From Halobacillus halophilus (GTDB taxonomy: Bacteria; Bacillota; Bacilli; Bacillales; Halobacillaceae): DNA of 64,000 bases. Shown piece by piece: positions 8,467-18,014 of the stretch. Under the pieces are notes generated by a model. It worked only from the letters and a program-made list of their open reading frames with translations. It was not told the DNA's origin and ran no database searches. Both the position numbers and the translations under genes were made by a program. Where the stretch lies: positions 558,001 to 622,000 of the forward strand of contig NZ_JAIVAL010000001.1 of the NCBI RefSeq assembly GCF_020171985.1, given 5' to 3'. Each line of letters opens with the position of its first letter. Position 1 is the stretch's first letter.

Positions 8467-9808
8467 GAATATCCCTCACTTCTTTTACAAATTGATCAAT
8501 CTCTTCTTTCGTTCTTATCTCAGTTACGGCTACAAGCATATGATTTTGTAAACGGTTGTCCATCTGGGAAAGATCATAACCTCCGATTATTCCTTTTTGA
8601 AGAAGGATCCGGTTTACTTCCTTAATATTCTGATCCAGTTTTACTACAAGTTCATTAAAGAAAGCTCCGTCAAATACAACATTGATGTTGTTTAATTGTA
8701 ATTGTTTTTTCATATAAGCGGCTTTCTGGATATTCATCCATGACATTTTCCTAAGGCCTTGTTTCCCTAGAGAGGACATGGCTACGGAAGATGCTAACGC
8801 ATTAAGCGCTTGATTGGAACAAATATTGGAAGTCGCTTTATCACGGCGTATATGCTGCTCACGGGCTTGAAGTGTAAGGACAAATCCACGACGCCCGTCC
8901 TCGTCGACTGTTTGCCCGACTAGCCGACCTGGTACTTTCCTCATTAATTTCTTGGTGGTAGCAAAATATCCACAGTGTGGACCGCCATACTGGGCAGGAA
9001 TTCCAAATACTTGAGCATCCCCAGTTACAATATCCGCTCCAAACTCACCAGGGGGTGTTAAATATCCTAAAGCCAGTGGATTACTAGAAGTAATCATCAT
9101 TGTTTTTTTCTGACTATCTACTAATTTTCTAACTTCATCAAGAGGCTCAATCTGCCCAAAGAAATTTGGATATTGAAGGACGACACTCGCCGTATTTTCA
9201 TCTAATTCAGATTCTAATTGGACCAAATCTGTCTTCCCTTGCTTATGATCGATTTCTACAACTTCAACCCCTGGACCCTTTACATAAGAATGAATGACAG
9301 CAAGTGACTCTGGATGTATGGCCTTAGAAACGAGGACTTTTTTTCGTTTTGTCTGACCAGCCGAAAGATTTACAGCTTCCGCTAGTGCAGTGCCTCCATC
9401 ATACATAGAGGAGTTAGCTACATCCATTCCTGTCAATTCACAGATCATAGTTTGAAACTCGAAAATTGCCTGTAATTCGCCCTGGGAAATTTCCGGCTGG
9501 TATGGTGTATATGCAGTGTAAAATTCAGAGCGGGATATTACATGATCTACAATTGAAGGGATGTAATGATCATAAACTCCTGCTCCAAGAAATGAAGTGT
9601 GCGATTTTAGAGTTACGTTTTCCTGGGCCATCTTCGTAAGTTCGTTCATCAATTGAAATTCATTTTTTGGTTCCTTTAAATCCAAATCTCCTTTAAATCT
9701 GATATTTTCAGGAATATCTGAGAATAGTTCTTCAGATTTCTGCACCCCGATACGGCTGAGCATATCCTTCTTATCTTGTTCAGTCATTGGCAGATATCGA
9801 AATTCCAT
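8459..9808 (-). CDS. gcvPA: Glycine dehydrogenase (decarboxylating) subunit 1, P-protein N-terminal half
   Basis: 449 residues, the partner of GcvPB in the heterotetrameric split P-protein found in Firmicutes. The N-terminus [17 protein letters not shown] and motifs [25 protein letters not shown] and [16 protein letters not shown] are typical. The catalytic lysine lies in GcvPB. GAGGGGGA precedes ATG 9808, 22 bp past the gcvT stop. Second gene of the riboswitch-controlled gcv operon. Confidence 0.97.
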   Translation of the reverse strand: MEFRYLPMTEQDKKDMLSRIGVQKSEELFSDIPENIRFKGDLDLKEPKNEFQLMNELTKMAQENVTLKSHTSFLGAGVYDHYIPSIVDHVISRSEFYTAYTPYQPEISQGELQAIFEFQTMICELTGMDVANSSMYDGGTALAEAVNLSAGQTKRKKVLVSKAIHPESLAVIHSYVKGPGVEVVEIDHKQGKTDLVQLESELDENTASVVLQYPNFFGQIEPLDEVRKLVDSQKKTMMITSSNPLALGYLTPPGEFGADIVTGDAQVFGIPAQYGGPHCGYFATTKKLMRKVPGRLVGQTVDEDGRRGFVLTLQAREQHIRRDKATSNICSNQALNALASSVAMSSLGKQGLRKMSWMNIQKAAYMKKQLQLNNINVVFDGAFFNELVVKLDQNIKEVNRILLQKGIIGGYDLSQMDNRLQNHMLVAVTEIRTKEEIDQFVKEVRDIHG

Positions 9809-9830
9809 AGGTACTTCCCCCTCAAAAACT

Positions 9831-10931
9831 TTATCTTTTGTAAAATGGTGTAGGAACCACTTTTGCCTGAAGACGTTTTTTTCTTACCTGAACGGTTACT
9901 TCTGTCCCGATCTCCGTGTAATCATAATTTAGTAACGCGAGTCCTACATTTTTACCAAGCGTGGGAGACTGCGTTCCTGTTGTAACAAATCCAATCAGCT
10001 GCTCTCCATTAAAAACTTCATAATGGGTACGAGGAATTCCTTTATCGATCATCTCTATACCAACGAGCTTACGGGAAGGTCCCTCTTCCTTTTGCTTCTT
10101 CAGAACCTGTTTACCAATAAACTCATCTTTCTTCTTTGTCTTGACAGCAAAACCCAGCCCAGCTTCAATCGGGCTGATCTCAGCACTAAGCTCCTGACCG
10201 TATAAGGCTAAATTAGCTTCAAATCTGAGTGTGTCTCTTGCTCCTAGTCCTACAGGGCGAAGTCCATGCTTATCACCTGCTTCAAGTAGAACCTGCCATA
10301 GAGCTGCTCCTGAAGCAGCAGGCAGATAGATCTCAAACCCATCCTCTCCCGTATAGCCCGTTCTGGATACAATGGCGCGATCTTTCACATTATCGATAGC
10401 AACGTCTGCAATGAACCGGAAAAACTTTATTTCTGACACATCAGTTTTTGTTATGGATTGTAAAATCTCTACAGCTTTTGGACCTTGGAGTGCTAATTGA
10501 ACATAATCATCAGATAGATCCTTGATGGAAATACCATTTTCCTGGTGTTTTCTCAGCCACTCTACATCTTTCTCGCGGTTTGCAGCATTAATAACTAACA
10601 GGTATTTGCCTATTTCTAACTGATATACAATTAGATCGTCTACAGTACCTCCATCTTCATAGCACATGATTGTGTACTGAGCTTTCCCAGGTTCAAGTTT
10701 AGAAACATCATTTGTGAGCATTTTTTGTAAAAATGAGAGACTCTCATCCCCTTCTACCATCACTTCACCCATATGGGAAACGTCAAATAACCCTGCTTTG
10801 GTTCTTGTGGCTTCATGTTCCTCTTTTATACTTGAGAACTGTACTGGCAGGTCCCATCCCCCAAAATCAATCGTTTTTGCTCCCAGCTTCTTATACTCGG
10901 AATACAAAGGTGTTCGTTTTAACTCAGCCAT
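9831..10931 (-). CDS. gcvT: Glycine cleavage system aminomethyltransferase (T-protein)
   Basis: 366 residues, usual family length. Transfers the methylene carbon from aminomethyl-lipoyl-GcvH to tetrahydrofolate, releasing ammonia. Seen: [16 protein letters not shown] near 23, [10 protein letters not shown] near 47 with the catalytic-region Asp, [14 protein letters not shown] near 190, and [18 protein letters not shown] near 227. AAAGGAG precedes ATG 10931. First gene of the gcv operon, directly behind the riboswitch terminator. Confidence 0.97.
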   Translation of the reverse strand: MAELKRTPLYSEYKKLGAKTIDFGGWDLPVQFSSIKEEHEATRTKAGLFDVSHMGEVMVEGDESLSFLQKMLTNDVSKLEPGKAQYTIMCYEDGGTVDDLIVYQLEIGKYLLVINAANREKDVEWLRKHQENGISIKDLSDDYVQLALQGPKAVEILQSITKTDVSEIKFFRFIADVAIDNVKDRAIVSRTGYTGEDGFEIYLPAASGAALWQVLLEAGDKHGLRPVGLGARDTLRFEANLALYGQELSAEISPIEAGLGFAVKTKKKDEFIGKQVLKKQKEEGPSRKLVGIEMIDKGIPRTHYEVFNGEQLIGFVTTGTQSPTLGKNVGLALLNYDYTEIGTEVTVQVRKKRLQAKVVPTPFYKR

Positions 10932-10963
10932 CCAACCGCTCCTTTAGACTCTAATTTCATCCA

Positions 10964-11001
10964 TAAAAAAGAGACTCCACCGTTTTTCGATTAGGAGTCT
11001 C
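10964..11001 (-). terminator. Riboswitch-controlled terminator of the gcv leader
   Basis: On the minus strand GAGACTCC and GGAGTCTC form a stem followed by TTTTTT, between the second glycine aptamer and gcvT. The stem's first strand is the tail of aptamer 2, so ligand binding can compete with it. Confidence 0.8.
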
Positions 11002-11192
11002 TGTCCATTCACCAGAAAGTTTGATAATTCTTCTACTCTTTAAAGAAGAACCATTTGCTTCTTGGGTGGTTTACTGTTAGTAAACGCTCTCCAGAGCTGC
11101 GTCCTACAGAGGTCTGTTTGCCTGAGAGATTCACAGCATGCTTGCTCCTTCGGCGCTACGTAAGTAGACTCTCCCCCTGCAGTCATTCGCTT
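11002..11192 (-). promoter_or_regulatory. Tandem glycine riboswitch
   Basis: On the minus strand, aptamer 1 shows GGGGGAGAG, then GCGCCGAAGGAGCAA, then AATCTCTCAGGCAAA, AGACCTCTG and the linker GGACGCAGCTCTGGAGAG. Aptamer 2 follows with CCACCCAAGAAGCAAA, a variable hairpin, and TTTCTGGTGAATGGACAGAG. These are the conserved blocks of the two-aptamer glycine riboswitch. The downstream terminator and gcvT fit an ON switch inducing glycine catabolism when glycine is high. Confidence 0.93.
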
Positions 11193-11360
11193 CATATTCG
11201 TATTTTCTTAGATTCTATTGGACATACTATTCAAAAACGTATAGCTTCACTTATTCATTCGACATCATTATATCACAGCGTCATCGCAATTTGACATTGA
11301 ATTTGTAGAATCATTCTTAATTTTTAATAATCTTTTTAGAATAGATGGAGGCTTACAACT

Positions 11361-13004
11361 ATGGTTGAAATTCATCCTGATCATACATTTATTCCGACTT
11401 TACGTGATAAATTAAACAACCCAAACCATCTCTCCACCTGGGAAGGATTCAAACTTGCTTACGAGGCGGCAAAAATTAATACAGTTCCTAATTTTGATGG
11501 ACTACTTGCTTTAGAACACCTGCCACATGTGCAATTTCTGGACCACCAAATTGAGGCAGCTGAAAAAGTCATTCATCAGATGAATGGAAGAGCCATCTTG
11601 GCTGACGAAGTAGGACTGGGGAAAACACTGGAAGCTGGATTGATTTTGAAAGAATACATGATTCGAGGAGTTGCTCGTAAGATCTTAATCCTTACACCCG
11701 CTTCATTAGTGAATCAATGGGTTCAAGAACTTAACGATAAATTTTACATTCAAGCGGCTTCCCCAAGAAAAAAACAAGCAGCCTGGTCAGACTGGGACGT
11801 CACAGTTACCTCTATTGATATGGCCAAGAGAGAAGCTCACCGTCAGGAAATCTTGTCTATCCCATATGATTTAATTATCATCGATGAAGCGCATAAATTA
11901 AAAAATCATAACACTAAAAATTATCAGTTCGTACAAGAACTTAAAAAAACATACTGTCTTTTGCTTACAGCCACCCCTATACAAAATAAGCTCAGTGATC
12001 TATTTAATCTTGTCTCGATTCTAAAGCCCGGATATCTTGGAAATTTGACAGAATTCAAGAAAAAATACCGCTATGAAGCAAACAAACAAGGAAATATTGA
12101 ACACATTCATTCCCTTGTTGGAAAAATGATGATCAGAAACCGCCGAAAAGATACGGGACTTGATGACTCTAAGCGTATAGTAGTTAATGAGCGTCTAAAA
12201 TTTACCAAGGAAGAACAAGATATGTACCAGGAATTGGAACTCCTAAAATCAGATCACCCTTCATTTACTTGGCTGACGTTAGCTAAAGAATTGTGTTCTT
12301 CAAGAGAAGCGTGTTATATGTCGTTAAATCAAATGAGACAGCAGTCAAATGAGCAGACGATGGCTATTTATTCAAAATTTATTGAGCAGCTTCAGCAACT
12401 ACCTCACCATGTTAAAGCGAAGAGAATGATAGAACTAATCAGTGAGTCAAATGAAAAATTCATTGTATTCACCGAATATAGGGCCACTCAATTTTATTTA
12501 CAATGGTACCTGCAGCAACATGGAGTCTCATCAGTACCTTTCAGCGGAAAATTTAATAAGAGTAAACGAGATTGGATGAAGCAATTGTTTAAGAACAAAG
12601 CTCAAGTCCTAATTGCCACAGAAGCTGGCGGCGAAGGAATTAACCTTCAATTCTGTCACCACATGATTAATTATGACCTTCCCTGGAATCCTATGAGACT
12701 GGAACAGCGAATTGGAAGAATACACCGTTTTGGTCAGGAACACGATGTGAAAATTTATAATTTCGCAATTGAGAATACCATTGAAGACCACATCATGAAG
12801 ATGCTTTATGAAAAGATCGAGATGTTTAAAAATGCGGTAGGTGACCTTGACCATATCTTAGAACACATCCCAGGAGGTTCATTCGATAAACAAATCCAAA
12901 CGATACTTGATCAATCGGAGAGCAAAGGCGAGATCGATATTAAACTAAACAATTTAGTCAGTTATGTTGAACATACAATTAGCGAGAGGAGAGAAACAAG
13001 TTGA
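11361..13004 (+). CDS. yqhH: SNF2-family helicase-like ATPase YqhH
   Basis: 547-residue superfamily 2 ATPase of the SNF2/RapA group. Walker A DEVGLGKTLEAG is near residue 78, the DEAH box IIIDEAHKLKN near 175, motif III LTATPIQNKLSDLFNL near 205, and helicase C motifs ATEAGGEGINLQFC and QRIGRIHRFGQ near 420-460. A role in RNA polymerase recycling or nucleoprotein remodelling is suggested by RapA similarity only. The start is 11361, with AGATGGAGG upstream. It overlaps yqhG by 4 bp, so the two are an operon, divergent from gcv as in B. subtilis. Confidence 0.88.
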   Translation: MVEIHPDHTFIPTLRDKLNNPNHLSTWEGFKLAYEAAKINTVPNFDGLLALEHLPHVQFLDHQIEAAEKVIHQMNGRAILADEVGLGKTLEAGLILKEYMIRGVARKILILTPASLVNQWVQELNDKFYIQAASPRKKQAAWSDWDVTVTSIDMAKREAHRQEILSIPYDLIIIDEAHKLKNHNTKNYQFVQELKKTYCLLLTATPIQNKLSDLFNLVSILKPGYLGNLTEFKKKYRYEANKQGNIEHIHSLVGKMMIRNRRKDTGLDDSKRIVVNERLKFTKEEQDMYQELELLKSDHPSFTWLTLAKELCSSREACYMSLNQMRQQSNEQTMAIYSKFIEQLQQLPHHVKAKRMIELISESNEKFIVFTEYRATQFYLQWYLQQHGVSSVPFSGKFNKSKRDWMKQLFKNKAQVLIATEAGGEGINLQFCHHMINYDLPWNPMRLEQRIGRIHRFGQEHDVKIYNFAIENTIEDHIMKMLYEKIEMFKNAVGDLDHILEHIPGGSFDKQIQTILDQSESKGEIDIKLNNLVSYVEHTISERRETS

Positions 13005-13813
13005 CTTCAAACCCCTATTTTGATTTCGTTCAGCAGTTTTTCACCTCTTACGACTGCACGATATTAGAAAAAAGTGACTCTCATTTGAAAGTTCAATTAA
13101 CGAGCAGCATGGATGAAGAAATCATGAATCGCCCTTTTTATTGGCATTATATGAAGAAAATGAACCGCACTGGAGACCCCATGCAGTTAACCTTTACTAA
13201 TACGAACCATTCCAATCAAGGTGGAATATACCTTCATGCAGGTACACCTAAGCTCCATACAATTTATCGTGCAGCTATTAACAAAGGAAAAACCGCGCGC
13301 CTATATGAAGCTATTGAGCAACCGCTACAAAATCGTGCTCTGTGTCCCTGGCTCGTAGTAAATATCCACCTCCACTACAGAGGCAAGCAAAGTAAGGACG
13401 AAACTTTATCCCTGGGGCTCAATTTAGTACACGGCACCCTCCTGCCTAATATGATGGACAGATTAAGGGAAATGGAATTTGAACCAACTGTATCAGACTA
13501 TACCTTCCCCATGACGCCCCTAATTAATTTAGAGAACGCTTATAAACGTATTGAACGATATGTCGAAGGGTACGTGTCTTCGATCAGCGCGGATTGGGCT
13601 ACCCATTCATTAGAACACCTGCAAGAAGAAAAAGATCTGTTAGAATCCTTTTATTCATCCGAAGATATTGGTCTAGAACAATTCACCAAAGAACAAGAGC
13701 AAATTGATACAAGGTATAGACCGAGAATTCTAATGGAGACTATTAATGGAGGGTTGTTTTATATCTCTCAGAATTCGAACACCTATGTAATTAACAATAC
13801 AGCCGCTGACTAA
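13001..13813 (+). CDS. yqhG: YqhG family protein of unknown function
   Basis: 270 residues, soluble, no transmembrane segment or recognised catalytic motif. The TTG start at 13001 overlaps the yqhH stop; GAGAGG lies just upstream. The family is almost always paired with the YqhH helicase, so the two probably work together, but no activity is known. The central part is rich in His and aromatic residues; the C-terminal third looks helical. Confidence 0.8.
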   Translation: MTSNPYFDFVQQFFTSYDCTILEKSDSHLKVQLTSSMDEEIMNRPFYWHYMKKMNRTGDPMQLTFTNTNHSNQGGIYLHAGTPKLHTIYRAAINKGKTARLYEAIEQPLQNRALCPWLVVNIHLHYRGKQSKDETLSLGLNLVHGTLLPNMMDRLREMEFEPTVSDYTFPMTPLINLENAYKRIERYVEGYVSSISADWATHSLEHLQEEKDLLESFYSSEDIGLEQFTKEQEQIDTRYRPRILMETINGGLFYISQNSNTYVINNTAAD

Positions 13814-13834
13814 AAGTCAGCGGCCGTATTATTT
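13802..13834 (+). terminator. yqhG terminator
   Basis: Stem GCCGCTGAC / GTCAGCGGC with the yqhG stop codon in the loop, followed by a moderate T-rich tract. Confidence 0.7.
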
Positions 13835-13846
13835 AGTATGATTCTT

Positions 13847-14032
13847 TCAATGCTCCGTCGTTTTATGCTTTTTTTTAATCATCCTAAGAGCAAAAGGTAT
13901 GATACCGAACCAATAAAAAGCGCTTTTCTTTGATGGCTTTGCTGCCTTTCTCTGCTTCTTCTCCTGTTTACTCATTTGCATATATTTAACCATTTCTTCC
14001 GTGAGAAACTTTACATAATCATTCCGATCCAT
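13847..14032 (-). CDS. yqzE: YqzE-like small protein
   Basis: 61 residues: an acidic/amphipathic N-terminus (NDYVKFLTEEMVKY), a strongly basic stretch (KKQRKAAKPSKK), then one hydrophobic segment near 40-52. Matches the YqzE family found beside comG in Bacillus. Function unknown. AGAGGGGATAT precedes ATG 14032. In B. subtilis yqzE also neighbours the comG operon, supporting the call. Confidence 0.75.
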   Translation of the reverse strand: MDRNDYVKFLTEEMVKYMQMSKQEKKQRKAAKPSKKSAFYWFGIIPFALRMIKKKHKTTEH

Positions 14033-14080
14033 AATATCCCCTCTTTACCTCGTGTATTTAGGAATAGTATGGCCGAATCT

Positions 14081-14566
14081 CTATTTTTTTAGACGATCCA
14101 TTATTTCATTAACGATTTCTTCAGGGTTCTTATTATCTACCTCAATAATCAGATCAGCCAATGATTCGTATGTAGGCTGTCGCAAAGCAAATAGGGCATG
14201 CTTTTCAGTTAAGTCCCCTTTCCATAAAGGGCGATCTTCATCATTTTGCAATCTGGAAACAATGGTATTCCAAGATGCCCTCAAAAACACTACCGTTCCA
14301 GTGGATAAATAATGTTGATTTTCTTCTTTTAAAACCACTCCTCCACCAGTGGATACAACACTTTCCTCGCCAATATTTTTAAGAAGATGAGTTTCGCATT
14401 CACGGAAGTGAGCTTCTCCAAATTGAGCAAATATATCTGAGATAGTCATTTGCTCTTTTTCTTCTATTGCTTTATCCATCTCTATGTAAGGCAAGTTAAG
14501 TTTCTCGCTTAGTTTTCCAGCTATAGTTGACTTCCCACTTCCCATAAATCCTACCAAGTAAATCAT
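14081..14566 (-). CDS. aroK: Shikimate kinase
   Basis: 161-residue P-loop kinase phosphorylating shikimate in aromatic amino acid synthesis. Walker A GFMGSGKST is at 6-14. EMDKAIEE near 31-38 holds the Asp that binds magnesium and shikimate. STGGGVVL lies near 72-79 and DEDRPLW, in the lid, near 111-117. GGGGGTTTACT precedes ATG 14566. It lies where B. subtilis carries the sinIR-tasA cluster, so this is a local rearrangement relative to that species. Confidence 0.93.
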   Translation of the reverse strand: MIYLVGFMGSGKSTIAGKLSEKLNLPYIEMDKAIEEKEQMTISDIFAQFGEAHFRECETHLLKNIGEESVVSTGGGVVLKEENQHYLSTGTVVFLRASWNTIVSRLQNDEDRPLWKGDLTEKHALFALRQPTYESLADLIIEVDNKNPEEIVNEIMDRLKK

Positions 14567-14918
14567 AGTAAACCCCCATTATTAATTATATCTTTAAAAA
14601 TTATGTTCATATATCACTCTTATCCAAATAGATATTAACTTATTTAGCAGGCAGATCCTCCAGAAAATTTCACCCTTTAATGGAGTAACGAGAAACGGGG
14701 TGAAAACCCTGACTATTCTCTAGGTTTATTATATCTAGCCAATCTTCTTCCTCTTCGAAACAGGTAGTCGAATTAGATAAGAAACTCCATATAGGCGTTT
14801 TCTTGATTATACATCTCGAAGGGAAAGATAAAAAGTTTAAAAATAAAAGAAGGAATCAGCCGAATTATGTCGAATATATAGCTTTGTGAAAAATTATTGA
14901 AAAGAGGTGATAGCTCCT
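14567..14918. other. Divergent region between aroK and comGA
   Basis: About 350 bp without a gene. It contains an inverted repeat, TTTCACCC (14668-14675) with GGGTGAAA (about 14698-14705), enclosing a 22-base loop, followed by a purine-rich AT stretch before comGA. A clear ComK box pair (AAAA-N5-TTTT) could not be found by eye. The purpose of the hairpin is unknown. Confidence 0.5.
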
Positions 14919-15911
14919 TTGCAGTCCATAGCAAATTACGCTCGCGATTTACTAATCTCAGCTATACAGCAAACGGCTTCGGATATTCATTTCACTCCTT
15001 TTGCCGAAAATGCCAGCATTTACTTCCGTATTCATGGGAAAAGAATTTCCCACTCTTCCCTCCCCCTGCCACTTTACCAAAAACTTCTTGCGTATTTTAA
15101 ATTCACCTCAGGAATGGATATTGGAGAAATCACACGTCCTCAAAATGGCACCCTTCAACACCGAAGCGACCACTCCATCTTCGACCTTCGCCTCTCCACC
15201 CTTCCTATCACAGGAACCGAAAGTCTCGCCATCCGCATTCTAACACCTATGGACCATACTCCCCTAGAACAACTTTTTCTTTTTCCCTCTCAGCTTAAAA
15301 GAATTGAAAAATGGCTAAACCATTCCAGTGGTATGATTCTGTTTACAGGACCTACGGGAAGTGGTAAAACGACCACTCTTTATGCTCTTCTACAGGCCTT
15401 AATGAACCGTAGTTCCTTTCAAGCCATTACACTGGAAGATCCAATTGAAAAGAATTTAAACAACATCATTCAAGTTCAAGTAAACGAAAAGGCAGGCATT
15501 ACTTACGATACTGGTTTAAAAGCAGCTCTTCGTCATGATCCTGACCTACTTATGGTAGGGGAAATCAGGGACCGCGACACAGCTCACTTCGCATTTAGGG
15601 CCGCCTTGAGCGGACACCTTGTTATAAGTACTATTCACGCTAAAGACGCCTACGGCACGCTAAGACGATTAAGAGAGATGAATATTCCCCAGGCAGATAT
15701 GGAACAAACTTTGATCGCAATAGCTGCACAACAACTAGTACCTATCCATGGAGAAGGAATGCTGCCAAGACGTGCCGCGATCTTAGAATTGTTGGATGGC
15801 AGCCTTCTAAGCTCATCTATAGGGGATGTCCCACCCACCAACCAGAATAATTTTCAGTCTTTCGATCAATTAAGGAGGAAGGCTTATGCCCTTGGATTCG
15901 TAAATTATTGA
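14919..15911 (+). CDS. comGA: Competence pseudopilus assembly ATPase ComGA
   Basis: 330-residue GspE/PilB-type traffic ATPase powering the DNA-uptake pseudopilus at the membrane. Walker A TGPTGSGKTTTLYAL is near 143, the Asp box LEDPIEKNL near 173, Walker B DPDLLMVGEIRD near 207 and the His box LVISTIHAKDA near 235. The TTG at 14919 is preferred: AGAGGTGA lies eight bases upstream, and the resulting N-terminus MQSIANYARDL... aligns with B. subtilis ComGA. A GTG at 14907 overlaps that site. First of seven comG genes. Confidence 0.93.
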   Translation: MQSIANYARDLLISAIQQTASDIHFTPFAENASIYFRIHGKRISHSSLPLPLYQKLLAYFKFTSGMDIGEITRPQNGTLQHRSDHSIFDLRLSTLPITGTESLAIRILTPMDHTPLEQLFLFPSQLKRIEKWLNHSSGMILFTGPTGSGKTTTLYALLQALMNRSSFQAITLEDPIEKNLNNIIQVQVNEKAGITYDTGLKAALRHDPDLLMVGEIRDRDTAHFAFRAALSGHLVISTIHAKDAYGTLRRLREMNIPQADMEQTLIAIAAQQLVPIHGEGMLPRRAAILELLDGSLLSSSIGDVPPTNQNNFQSFDQLRRKAYALGFVNY

Positions 15912-16936
15912 TAAACTTCACCCGAAGAAACACGAAACTCCCGGTTGCTGTTCAAATACTTTTTTTTCATCGGTTAAGCCACATCCTTCATAAAGGTTAT
16001 CCATTATTGGAAGCCTTGAAGATGACAGGATGGGATCCTTCCCTGCGCCCATTGTCAGAAGAACTTAACATCCACTTATCTAGAGGAAAAACCATAGATA
16101 ACGCTTTCCTTCATGTTCACTTTTCCCCATTGGTAACGAACTTTCTCTATTTTGGAAGAGTACACCAGGACCTGCCTGCTATGTTTAAACAATGTGAAGA
16201 ACTATTAAAAATGAAAAAAGATTATTCACATAAACTATTTCAAGTTTTACGTTATCCCCTGTTTCTTTTAATATTTTTAATTGCTGTCTTTAGTATTCTA
16301 AAACATACGATCCTTCCTAATTTCATGGTCCTTTTTCAGGGAGAGGATTCTTCATCTTTATGGTTTATGATGGCTCTAGATTATTTTATTAATGGACTTG
16401 GGGTTTTAGCGATCGCTTTGTTCATTGGGCTGATCGTTATGAAGTTTACTTTACCAAGACTTGCATTCCACACACGTATTAACTTGTACGAAAAAGTTCC
16501 CCTTCTAAAGATTTATCATTCCTTTATAACTTCTTTTCTATTTACTACTCATCTAAATTCTCTCTTTAAAGCAGGCCTCCCTTTAAAACAGGCCCTTGAG
16601 ATGATGAGCAGCCACAATCGATATGAATTATTGTCATTCTACAGCGAAAAAATCATCTCTCATCTAGCCGACGGGAAAACCCTCGGGCAATCGGTGCACA
16701 GCTGTTCTCTGTTAAAAAGCGAACTAACGAATTTATTCCATCAAACAAATGATATAGAAGCTCTCAGTCATGAATTGGAGATGTTATCTGAATTTTTCAT
16801 AGAATATGTACAAGAGAGAATGCTTAAATGGATGCAAATGATTCAACCGTTGTTCTTTATTATTATTGCCGTAATTGTGGTTTGTATCTATGCTTCCATT
16901 ATGCTTCCACTCTACCAGTGGATGGATCAAATATAA
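15908..16936 (+). CDS. comGB: Competence pseudopilus inner-membrane platform ComGB
   Basis: 342-residue GspF/PilC-family protein with two F-type repeats and three main transmembrane segments at about 113-135, 155-180 and 312-335. The TTG start at 15908 overlaps the comGA stop by 4 bp. It forms the platform on which ComGC is assembled using ComGA. Length is close to the family norm. Confidence 0.9.
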   Translation: MINFTRRNTKLPVAVQILFFHRLSHILHKGYPLLEALKMTGWDPSLRPLSEELNIHLSRGKTIDNAFLHVHFSPLVTNFLYFGRVHQDLPAMFKQCEELLKMKKDYSHKLFQVLRYPLFLLIFLIAVFSILKHTILPNFMVLFQGEDSSSLWFMMALDYFINGLGVLAIALFIGLIVMKFTLPRLAFHTRINLYEKVPLLKIYHSFITSFLFTTHLNSLFKAGLPLKQALEMMSSHNRYELLSFYSEKIISHLADGKTLGQSVHSCSLLKSELTNLFHQTNDIEALSHELEMLSEFFIEYVQERMLKWMQMIQPLFFIIIAVIVVCIYASIMLPLYQWMDQI

Positions 16937-16953
16937 ACTCAGGAGTGATACGT

Positions 16954-17253
16954 ATGAAAAACGAAAAAGGCTTCACTTTAATTGAAATGCTAATTGTGCT
17001 GCTCGTTATCTCTGTATTAATGATTATTACTATACCAAATTTAACCAAAAATAACGGAACGATAAGAGATAAAGGCTGCGAGGCCCTTGTGATCACAGCG
17101 CAGGCTCAAGCAGAAGCTTATTCTATCGAGAACGGAGCTTATCCGGCCAGTTTATCTGATCTAGTTGATAGTCAATATTTAAAGCAAACCACCTGCCCTG
17201 ATGGAGGCGAACTTGGATATGATTCAACTTCCGGTGAAGTTTCTGCTCCTTGA
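16954..17253 (+). CDS. comGC: Major competence pseudopilin ComGC
   Basis: 99 residues. The prepilin motif KGFTLIEMLIVLLVISVL near the N-terminus has Gly at the cleavage site, Phe after it and Glu at +5, so it is a ComC-processed type IV pilin-like protein. Two Cys (in KGCEAL and TTCPDG) fit the intramolecular disulfide known in ComGC. AGGAGTGATACGT precedes ATG 16954; a longer in-frame reading from 16828 lies inside comGB. Confidence 0.93.
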   Translation: MKNEKGFTLIEMLIVLLVISVLMIITIPNLTKNNGTIRDKGCEALVITAQAQAEAYSIENGAYPASLSDLVDSQYLKQTTCPDGGELGYDSTSGEVSAP

Positions 17254-17695
17254 TGGTCCAGAATCATCTAAGGGCTATACGATCAGTGAAGTTCTAATTG
17301 TTCTTATCTTCTGGTCCATTCTCCTTATAAGTATTGTTCCTCTCCATCATCGCACATTTCAGCACATCCAATCTTCGCATTTCATATCACAGCTTAAAGA
17401 TGATGTACTATTAACCCAGCACCTGACTATGCAAGACCATATTTACTATATGTTGCTGTTTCGGCCAAATACGAATGAATACATTTTATATGATCAAAAA
17501 AATAAAACGACAATCTTCAAAAGATCATTCCCTGACAGTTGGAGCATGCAGCTTCTTACGCTTGAATCCACTTTACGGTTTAATGAAAATGGAGTTGTGA
17601 CAAAACCAGGGACCATGAAAATTCACACGCCTTATAGTATCTTTAAAATCGTTTTTCCTTTTGGCGCGAGCAGGTTAACCATTGAGGAACTCTAG
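17213..17695 (+). CDS. comGD: Minor pseudopilin ComGD
   Basis: Minor pseudopilin, about 160 residues, with prepilin motif KGYTISEVLIVLIFWSILL (Gly before cleavage, Glu at +5, Tyr replacing Phe at +1). The start is uncertain. GGAGG at about 17205 suggests TTG 17213 or ATG 17219, either overlapping the end of comGC by about 35-40 bp. No start lies closer to the prepilin motif except GTG 17234, which has no clear ribosome site. Third to fourth gene of the operon by position. Confidence 0.8.
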   Translation: MDMIQLPVKFLLLDGPESSKGYTISEVLIVLIFWSILLISIVPLHHRTFQHIQSSHFISQLKDDVLLTQHLTMQDHIYYMLLFRPNTNEYILYDQKNKTTIFKRSFPDSWSMQLLTLESTLRFNENGVVTKPGTMKIHTPYSIFKIVFPFGASRLTIEEL

Positions 17696-18014
17696 TGGAT
17701 TTACCTTAATTGAAACAATCACAGCACTCAGCCTTCTTCTTTGTCTTATTATCTTTCTGCTCCCTTCCCTCAGCCACATTCGTTTATTGCAAAAGGATCT
17801 AGCCCATGAAAGAATAGCCATTTCCTATCTTCATGAGGAACTTCACGCCCTCTCTTATTCGAAACCAACGCTGCCTATTGTACATTTAGGCTATCAAGAA
17901 ATACCATTACAGATTCAATTTGTAGAGAAAAGTAACCTTGTGGAAGGCTGTATTACGTGGAAAACGCACTTGAAGAAAATAGAGGAAGTATGTCTATATG
18001 CCAAAAGTTCGTAG
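17682..18014 (+). CDS. comGE: Minor pseudopilin ComGE
   Basis: 110 residues with prepilin motif SGFTLIETITALSLLLCLI at the very N-terminus. The TTG start at 17682 lies inside the last codons of comGD (14-bp overlap), implying translational coupling. ComGE is assigned mainly by operon order, since this subunit is poorly conserved. It overlaps comGF by 17 bp. Confidence 0.75.
   Translation: MRNSSGFTLIETITALSLLLCLIIFLLPSLSHIRLLQKDLAHERIAISYLHEELHALSYSKPTLPIVHLGYQEIPLQIQFVEKSNLVEGCITWKTHLKKIEEVCLYAKSS

Noticed and set aside
14660-14760. Cyclic di-GMP riboswitch before comGA
   Set aside because: The conserved GEMM core sequences were not found.
14790-14906. ComK box before comGA
   Set aside because: A/T-rich runs are present but no AAAA-N5-TTTT pair with proper spacing.
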